Assembly (NCBI GenBank): GCA_023460975.1
Contig: JAEWOG010000024.1
Span: forward strand, 1-10,628
Source: Actinomycetes bacterium
Lineage (GTDB): Bacteria; Actinomycetota; Actinomycetes; Propionibacteriales; Nocardioidaceae
Length of the DNA stretch: 10,628 nucleotides
Direction of reading: 5' to 3'
Shown: positions 7,145 through 10,628 of the stretch, in pieces
Layout of the letters: every line of letters begins with the position of its first letter
Position numbering within the stretch: the stretch's first letter is position 1
Program-made: the position numbers and the translations under genes
Notes under the pieces: model-generated
Seen by the model: only the letters and a program-made list of their open reading frames with translations
What the model was told of the DNA's origin: nothing
The model's database searches: none

Positions 7145-7383
7145 CGGTGGGCCTGCGTCATACGAACCGGCGGCCTCGGTGGGCCTGCGTCATACAAACC
7201 CGCTGGGTCACCGGTCCGCGTCATACATACCCGCCACGTCACCGGCCCGCGTCATACGAACCGCCGCCCAACCCGCCCGCGTCATACATACCCGCACCTA
7301 TAGGTACGGGTATGTATGACGCGAGACCGGACCGGGCCACTTCGTATGACGCGGGGCCACGCCAAGCCACTTTGTATGACGCT
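7145..7383. repeat. Eight-copy phased repeat array GCGTCATAC(G/A)(A/T)A, five direct then three inverted
   Basis: Copies on the + strand start at 7155, 7187, 7218, 7249 and 7279; inverted copies occupy windows starting at 7309, 7339 and 7369. Start-to-start steps are 32, 31, 31, 30, 30, 30 and 30 bases, near three DNA helical turns. All eight share the exact nonamer GCGTCATAC followed by GAA, AAA or ATA. Copies 1-6 then end in CC, and copies 7-8 in GT. Copies 1 and 2 share the 19-base block at 7145-7163 and 7177-7195. Copies 3 and 4 share GTCACCGG-Y-CCGCGTCATAC. Copies 7 and 8 share GCCACTTYGTATGACGC. The array fills most of the 367-bp gene-free gap between the M20 peptidase and purF. Possible roles are a multi-site operator for purF, a structured leader RNA, or a miniature repeat element. 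I do not recognise the motif. Confidence 0.9.
7278..7323. repeat. 46-bp near-perfect palindrome at the array's orientation switch
   Basis: The 17-base arm at 7278-7294 is the exact reverse complement of 7307-7323. Between them, ACCTATAGGT (7296-7305) is itself a perfect palindrome on the same axis, leaving only the pair 7295/7306 unmatched. The arms are copies 5 and 6 of the array. The centre lies at 7300/7301. As RNA this would fold into a long hairpin, and as supercoiled DNA it could extrude a cruciform. There is no T-run to make it a standard terminator. Confidence 0.9.
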
Positions 7384-7387
7384 GGAC

Positions 7388-7432
7388 GAGGGCGTACGCC
7401 CCGAGCTGACGATCGACGAGCGCTACGCCCTC
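7388..7432 (-). terminator. Stem-loop overlapping the M20 peptidase stop codon, possible terminator
   Basis: GAGGGCGTA (7388-7396) pairs perfectly with TACGCCCTC (7424-7432), a 9-bp stem with a 27-nt loop. The second arm overlaps the stop codon of the M20 peptidase gene (7431-7433). The first arm also belongs to the 12-bp palindrome GGGCGTACGCCC (7390-7401), an alternative smaller fold. It could end peptidase transcription before the repeat array; there is no T-run. Confidence 0.3.
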
Positions 7433-8798
7433 AGGACGTGAGGTCGCCGAGGTTCTTCAGCAGCAGCGCCTCGGCGAGCACGACCTTCTCGAACTCGGCC
7501 AGGTGCAGCCCCTCGTTGGCGCCGTGCGCGCGGGTGTCGGGGTCCTCGACGCCCGTCACGAGCACGCTGGCCTGCGGGAACGCGTCCAGGAACTCCGCGA
7601 TGAACGGGATCGAGCCGCCCACGCCCATGTCGACCGGCGCGGTGCCGTCCCACGCCTCGGTGAAGGCGGCGCGGGCAGCGTCGTACGCGGGGCCGGTGGC
7701 GTCGATCTGGGTGGCCTCGCCCGTGTCGACGACCTTCGTGGTCAGCGTCGCGCCCCACGCGATGTTCTTCTCGAGGTGCGCCTGGAGCGCGGCGAGGGCG
7801 TTGGCGGAGGTGTCGGCGGGAGCCGTACGGAGGCTGAAGCGCGCGCGGGCGGTCGGCACGAGCGTGTTGGAGGCGCCCTCGACCTTGGGGGCGTCGAAGC
7901 CGGTGATCGACAGCGCCGGCTGGGTCCACAGGCGCTCGACGACCGGGCCCTGCCCGATCCACTCGATGCTGGGGGCCGCACCGGACTCGGCGCGCAGGCG
8001 GTCCTCCGGGTACTCGACGTCGGCCGCGGCGCTGCCCTTGAGGCCCTCGATGGCCAGCGAGCCGTTGTCGTCGAAGCACGACGAGATCAGGCGGCTCAGC
8101 GTCATGATCGCGTCGGGCACCAGCCCGCCCCACATGCCGGAGTGGACGGCGTGCGTGAGCGTACGGACCTCGACGTCGAGGCGGACCAGGCCGCGCAGGC
8201 TCGTGGTGAGCGCGGGCACGCCGATGTCCCAGTTGCCGGAGTCCGCGATGACGATGACGTCGGCGGCGAGGCGGTCCTTGTACGTCGCGAGCAGGTCGGG
8301 CAGCGACTCCGAGCCCATCTCCTCCTCGCCCTCGATGAACATCGTGACGCTCACCGGCAGGTCGTCGCCCAAGATGCGCAGCGCGCCCAGGTGGGCGGCA
8401 ATGCCGGCCTTGTCGTCGGCGGCGCCGCGACCGAACAGTCGGACGCCGCCTCGCCCATCCTCACGCTCCGTGGGCTCGAAGGGCGCGGAGTCCCACTCGG
8501 CGTGGTCGTTCTCGGGCTGGACGTCGTGGTGGGCGTACAGCAGGACCGTCGGGGACCCCTCCGGGCCAGCCTTGTGCGCGATCACTGCCGGAGCGCCGCC
8601 GTCCTCGCGAGCGCTGACGATCTCGACGTCGGTCATGCCCTCCGCACGGAAGAGCTCAGCGACGGCCTCGGCGCTGCGCTGCACCTCGGCCGCGCGCGCG
8701 GGGTCGGCCGAGACCGACTCGATGCGGACCAGGTCCTCCAGGTCGCTGCGGACGCCGGGGAGTACTTCGGCAAGACGGGCACGGATGTCGAGAGTCAT
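7431..8798 (-). CDS. M20 family metallo-dipeptidase
   Basis: 455 residues from the ATG at 8798, full length for the M20 dipeptidase/carnosinase-like group. Such enzymes are cytoplasmic two-zinc peptidases that hydrolyse dipeptides or related amides; the substrate here is unknown. Expected metal and catalytic residues are visible: YAHHDVQP with His90 and Asp92, GRGAADDKAG with bridging Asp128, EGEEEMGS with catalytic Glu159 and ligand Glu160, Asp186 in IADSGNW, and His425 in RAHGANEG. The lid domain carries HSGMWGG (219-225). No signal peptide is seen. The start is chosen because TAGTGT lies 7 nt upstream with no Shine-Dalgarno, fitting a leaderless mRNA; an upstream in-frame GTG at 8822 would add eight residues and is less likely. 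It lies 38 bp after the GNAT gene on the same strand. Confidence 0.93.
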   Translation of the reverse strand: MTLDIRARLAEVLPGVRSDLEDLVRIESVSADPARAAEVQRSAEAVAELFRAEGMTDVEIVSAREDGGAPAVIAHKAGPEGSPTVLLYAHHDVQPENDHAEWDSAPFEPTEREDGRGGVRLFGRGAADDKAGIAAHLGALRILGDDLPVSVTMFIEGEEEMGSESLPDLLATYKDRLAADVIVIADSGNWDIGVPALTTSLRGLVRLDVEVRTLTHAVHSGMWGGLVPDAIMTLSRLISSCFDDNGSLAIEGLKGSAAADVEYPEDRLRAESGAAPSIEWIGQGPVVERLWTQPALSITGFDAPKVEGASNTLVPTARARFSLRTAPADTSANALAALQAHLEKNIAWGATLTTKVVDTGEATQIDATGPAYDAARAAFTEAWDGTAPVDMGVGGSIPFIAEFLDAFPQASVLVTGVEDPDTRAHGANEGLHLAEFEKVVLAEALLLKNLGDLTS

Positions 8799-8805
8799 GC
8801 CGACC

Positions 8806-8811
8806 ACACTA
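8806..8811 (-). promoter_or_regulatory. Candidate -10 box of the M20 peptidase gene (TAGTGT)
   Basis: TAGTGT on the minus strand is followed by 7 nt and the ATG at 8798, with no Shine-Dalgarno sequence in between. This fits transcription starting at the start codon. It sits in the 38-bp gap after the GNAT stop, so the peptidase gene may be transcribed separately even though the genes are close. No clear -35 is seen. Confidence 0.45.
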
Positions 8812-8836
8812 GAACTCGTCACCGACAGGGGCGAAG

Positions 8837-9643
8837 TCAGTCGTTCGCCCAGCCCTCGGAGCGCTTCTCCAGCGCGATGGTGCGCTCGGCGTCGACGAAC
8901 CCGAGGCGCTGGTAGATCCCCGTCGCAGGGCCGTCCTCGTCGGCCACGATCACCAGGGTCGTGACGTCTAGGTTCGCCAGGGCGTACGCACCCGCCGCGT
9001 GGACGACGTTGGCCGCCAAACCCTGCCGACGGAACTCCGGGTGCGTCTCGACGCTCTGGAAGCGAGCCACGCCCGGCTCCGTACGGAACACCGCGGCCGT
9101 CGCGATCTGGATGCCCTCGAGGAAGGCACCGAACCGCTGGCCGGAGCCGGCGTCGACGAGACGACGCTCCTGGACGTTCTTGCCGCGGGCGAAGGCCAGG
9201 AAGCTCTCCTCGGGAGTCTCCGGGTACAGCGTCTGGCTGAGGTACGCGCGGCCCTCCCAGTCGAGGTCCGACTCCAGGGCACGGATCTCGACCGGCAGCA
9301 CCGGGGCGAGCGGCTTGACCAGCGCCGTGGCGGTGAGGACGAGGCTCGTGTCGACGACCAGGCCGCCCGCCTCGAAGCGCGCCCTGGCGTCGGCGTCGAG
9401 CTCTCCGGTGTCGATCGCGATGCTGATGTGTTCGGCGTCGGGGAACTCGGTGTGAAAGGCACCGATGACCTCCCGCTCACCGCCAGGCACTGGCGGCGAG
9501 GGGAGCAGGATGAAGTTGCCCCAGAAGTACGTCGGGTTGTCGGGCGTACGGACCACGAGGTGCGTGCCGCGGTCCTCGACGGTGCTGCCCGCCGCGGTGA
9601 GCAGGGCCAGGTCGGTGCGGTGGCCGAGGGACGTCACGTGCAT
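8837..9643 (-). CDS. GNAT family N-acetyltransferase
   Basis: 268 residues from the ATG at 9643. The C-terminal half is a GNAT acyl-CoA transferase domain. Motif A is at 193-215, with the acetyl-CoA pyrophosphate loop RRQGLA (205-210). Motif B is at 235-249 in DEDGPATGIYQRLGF, with the usual Tyr before LGF. The protein is longer than a single GNAT domain (about 150 residues): residues 1-110 form another alpha/beta region, with YFWGNFILLP near 39-48, that may be a degenerate second GNAT fold. The acceptor substrate cannot be read from the sequence. No Shine-Dalgarno is present, but TAACCT lies 6 nt before the ATG, so a leaderless start is likely. It faces the DUF222 gene divergently and precedes the M20 peptidase by 38 bp. 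Confidence 0.9.
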   Translation of the reverse strand: MHVTSLGHRTDLALLTAAGSTVEDRGTHLVVRTPDNPTYFWGNFILLPSPPVPGGEREVIGAFHTEFPDAEHISIAIDTGELDADARARFEAGGLVVDTSLVLTATALVKPLAPVLPVEIRALESDLDWEGRAYLSQTLYPETPEESFLAFARGKNVQERRLVDAGSGQRFGAFLEGIQIATAAVFRTEPGVARFQSVETHPEFRRQGLAANVVHAAGAYALANLDVTTLVIVADEDGPATGIYQRLGFVDAERTIALEKRSEGWAND

Positions 9644-9649
9644 GGGGCG

Positions 9650-9655
9650 AGGTTA
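9650..9655 (-). promoter_or_regulatory. Candidate -10 box of the GNAT gene (TAACCT)
   Basis: TAACCT on the minus strand is followed by 6 nt and the ATG at 9643, consistent with a leaderless transcript. The sequence upstream is very G/C-rich and shows no recognisable -35. Confidence 0.4.
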
Positions 9656-9678
9656 GTCGGACCCCGCGCCCCGGGCCT

Positions 9679-9718
9679 CGCCCGCGCCCTCCGCAGGACA
9701 CGGAGGTGGAGGCGGGCG
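9679..9718. repeat. Compound inverted repeat between divergent promoters
   Basis: CCTCCG (9688-9693) pairs perfectly with CGGAGG (9701-9706) around a 7-nt loop. Outside it, CGCCCGC (9679-9685) pairs perfectly with GCGGGCG (9712-9718). It sits about midway between the GNAT start (9643) and the DUF222 gene start (9781). A shared operator is possible, but G/C-rich sequence forms such pairs by chance fairly often. Confidence 0.3.
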
Positions 9719-9744
9719 GGTCTCCACAGCCCTTCCGGAGCCCC

Positions 9745-9773
9745 TTCCGAGGGACCCCAAGATCGTCTAGACT
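9745..9773 (+). promoter_or_regulatory. Candidate promoter of the DUF222 gene (TTCCGA - 17 nt - TAGACT)
   Basis: TAGACT (9768-9773) lies 7 nt before the ATG at 9781, and a weak -35-like TTCCGA (9745-9750) lies exactly 17 nt upstream of it. No Shine-Dalgarno precedes the ATG, so a leaderless mRNA is likely. The same -10 hexamer and spacing occur before purF. Confidence 0.5.
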
Positions 9774-9780
9774 CGAACAC

Positions 9781-10628
9781 ATGTTCGATCTGCTAGCGAC
9801 TCCCGCACCCGAGGACCACGCGTCCACCGGGGAGCTGCTCCGCGCAGCCCGCGAAGCACAGCAGATCGCACAGCGCGAGGAGGCCAGGATCCTGGCGCTG
9901 GCCTACGAATGGGCGATCGCGCACCCGGCCCTCGACGACGACGCGGCTGCGTCCTTCAGCGCACCCGGTGTCGACGACGTCGCGATCGCGGGCGAAGGGT
10001 GCCCGCAGATCCGCGAGTACGCGGTGGCCGAGTTCGGTGCCGTGCTGTCGATGTCCACCGCCTCAGCCAAGCGACTGATCGGGCACGCCATCGAGTTGCA
10101 CCACCGTCTCCCCCGCCTGTGGACCCAGGTGCAGTCCGGACGGTGTCCCGCATGGCGTGCCCGGACGGTCGCCGAAGCCACCATCCACGCCCACCCCCGT
10201 CTCACCCCCGACGCCGCCGGATGGATCGACACCCAGGTCGCTGCGGTTGCGGGGAAGGTCGGCCCCGCCCAGCTCGAGCGCCTCGTGGCGGACGCCATCC
10301 AGCGTCACCACCTCGCCCCGCCGCCCGAGAGAGACCCCGAGCTCCTCGATGAACTGGCCGACCACACCGAACACCGCCACCTCACCATCGACACCCACAC
10401 GATCGGGTTCGCCGGCACCATGCATCTCGAGGGCGACCTCGACATCGCCGACGCACTCGACCTCGACCACGCCCTCCGCCTCGGTGCAGCCCACCTCGCA
10501 ACCCTCGGCAACACCGGATCACTCGACGCCCGCCGCGCCCTCGCCCTCGGCGACCTCGTCCGACGCCAACTCTCCCTCGACCTCACCCACCACAACTCGG
10601 ACCACCAGCACGCCACCCACCCAGCAGG
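9781..10628 (+). CDS. DUF222 (13E12 repeat) family protein, probable HNH endonuclease (3'-partial)
   Basis: Open from the ATG at 9781 to the right edge: 282 complete codons with no stop. The translation has an Ala/Glu-rich helical N-terminus, then EYAVAEFGAVLSMSTASAKRLIGHAIEL (split here as EYAVAEFGAVL, SMSTASAKRLIG and HAIEL), followed by LPRLWTQVQSGRCPAWRARTVAEAT (LPRLWTQV, QSGRCPAWRAR and TVAEAT). This is the typical DUF222 pattern of a short helix, an 'LP…W…G…AR…A' stretch and further helices. Family members usually end in an HNH nuclease domain with zinc-like Cys pairs, which would lie beyond the window, so nuclease activity is not seen directly. These proteins are often multicopy in actinobacterial genomes (13E12 in Mycobacterium tuberculosis) and their role is unclear. 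The second half is strikingly C-rich on the coding strand (repeated CTC, CAC, ACC codons). Confidence 0.85.
   Translation, partial: MFDLLATPAPEDHASTGELLRAAREAQQIAQREEARILALAYEWAIAHPALDDDAAASFSAPGVDDVAIAGEGCPQIREYAVAEFGAVLSMSTASAKRLIGHAIELHHRLPRLWTQVQSGRCPAWRARTVAEATIHAHPRLTPDAAGWIDTQVAAVAGKVGPAQLERLVADAIQRHHLAPPPERDPELLDELADHTEHRHLTIDTHTIGFAGTMHLEGDLDIADALDLDHALRLGAAHLATLGNTGSLDARRALALGDLVRRQLSLDLTHHNSDHQHATHPA

Noticed and set aside
7155..7262. Bacillus-type PurBox sites
   Set aside because: Only copies 1, 4 and the mirrored copy 7 contain CGAA; the other copies have AAA or ATA there, and the invariant part GCGTCATAC does not match the PurBox.
5228..7303. A 691-codon open frame on the + strand across purM and purF
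   Set aside because: It is antisense to two certain purine genes, and its product is Arg/Gly/His/Val-rich with no family motif. Long antisense frames are expected in high-GC coding DNA.
7145..7383. The array as a CRISPR locus
   Set aside because: The conserved core is only 9-12 bases, the spaces between are 16-20 bases and partly repeated, and the orientation flips; no cas genes are present.
7230..7400. A repetitive peptide (units like ASYIP and YDAG) encoded by the array
   Set aside because: The 10-residue period only reflects the 30-base spacing. Steps of 31 and 32 break the frame in the left half, the motif inverts midway, and no start with a ribosome binding site is seen.
7078..8964. 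A 628-codon open frame on the + strand across the repeat array and the M20 peptidase
   Set aside because: Most of it is antisense to the peptidase, which has all its metal ligands. The Ser/Arg-rich translation looks like a shadow.

Overview
This is a high-GC window, very probably from an actinobacterium of the Nocardioides/Aeromicrobium type (order Propionibacteriales). That placement is an inference. It rests on strong G/C bias at third codon positions, GTG starts, a DUF3073 gene beside purM, a DUF222 (13E12-type) protein, and several start codons that sit 6-7 nt after a TAnnnT -10 box. No genus can be fixed from the sequence alone.

Layout, left to right. (1) On the + strand, positions 1-2364 hold the 3' part of a large Pro/Ala-rich multi-spanning membrane protein. 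It is followed 32 bp later by a 471-residue soluble protein (2397-3812) with blade-like repeats that suggest a beta-propeller; I cannot give its function. (2) A nested stem-loop at 3937-3979 separates these from the convergent minus-strand block. (3) The minus-strand purine block, in order of transcription, is purF (7063-5501), purM (5457-4381) and a small DUF3073 gene (4167-3985). PurF and PurM carry out the first and fifth steps of IMP synthesis. The 213-bp gap between purM and DUF3073 is packed with inverted repeats. (4) Positions 7064-7430 have no gene. They carry eight copies of a GCGTCATAC-cored motif spaced 30-32 bp apart. The first five copies are in one orientation and the last three in the other, and they meet in a 46-bp near-perfect palindrome. 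(5) Two further minus-strand genes follow: an M20 metallo-dipeptidase (8798-7431) and a GNAT acetyltransferase (9643-8837). (6) A DUF222-family gene starts at 9781 on the + strand and runs off the right edge, diverging from the GNAT gene across a 137-bp intergenic region that contains a compound inverted repeat.

Working together: purF and purM are a clear de novo purine unit, and DUF3073 is probably a conserved accompanying gene of unknown function. The M20 peptidase and the GNAT gene are adjacent, but each seems to have its own promoter. The most unusual element is the phased, symmetric repeat array directly upstream of purF. It could be a multi-site operator, a structured leader, or an intergenic repeat element, and a genome-wide count of the motif would separate these options.
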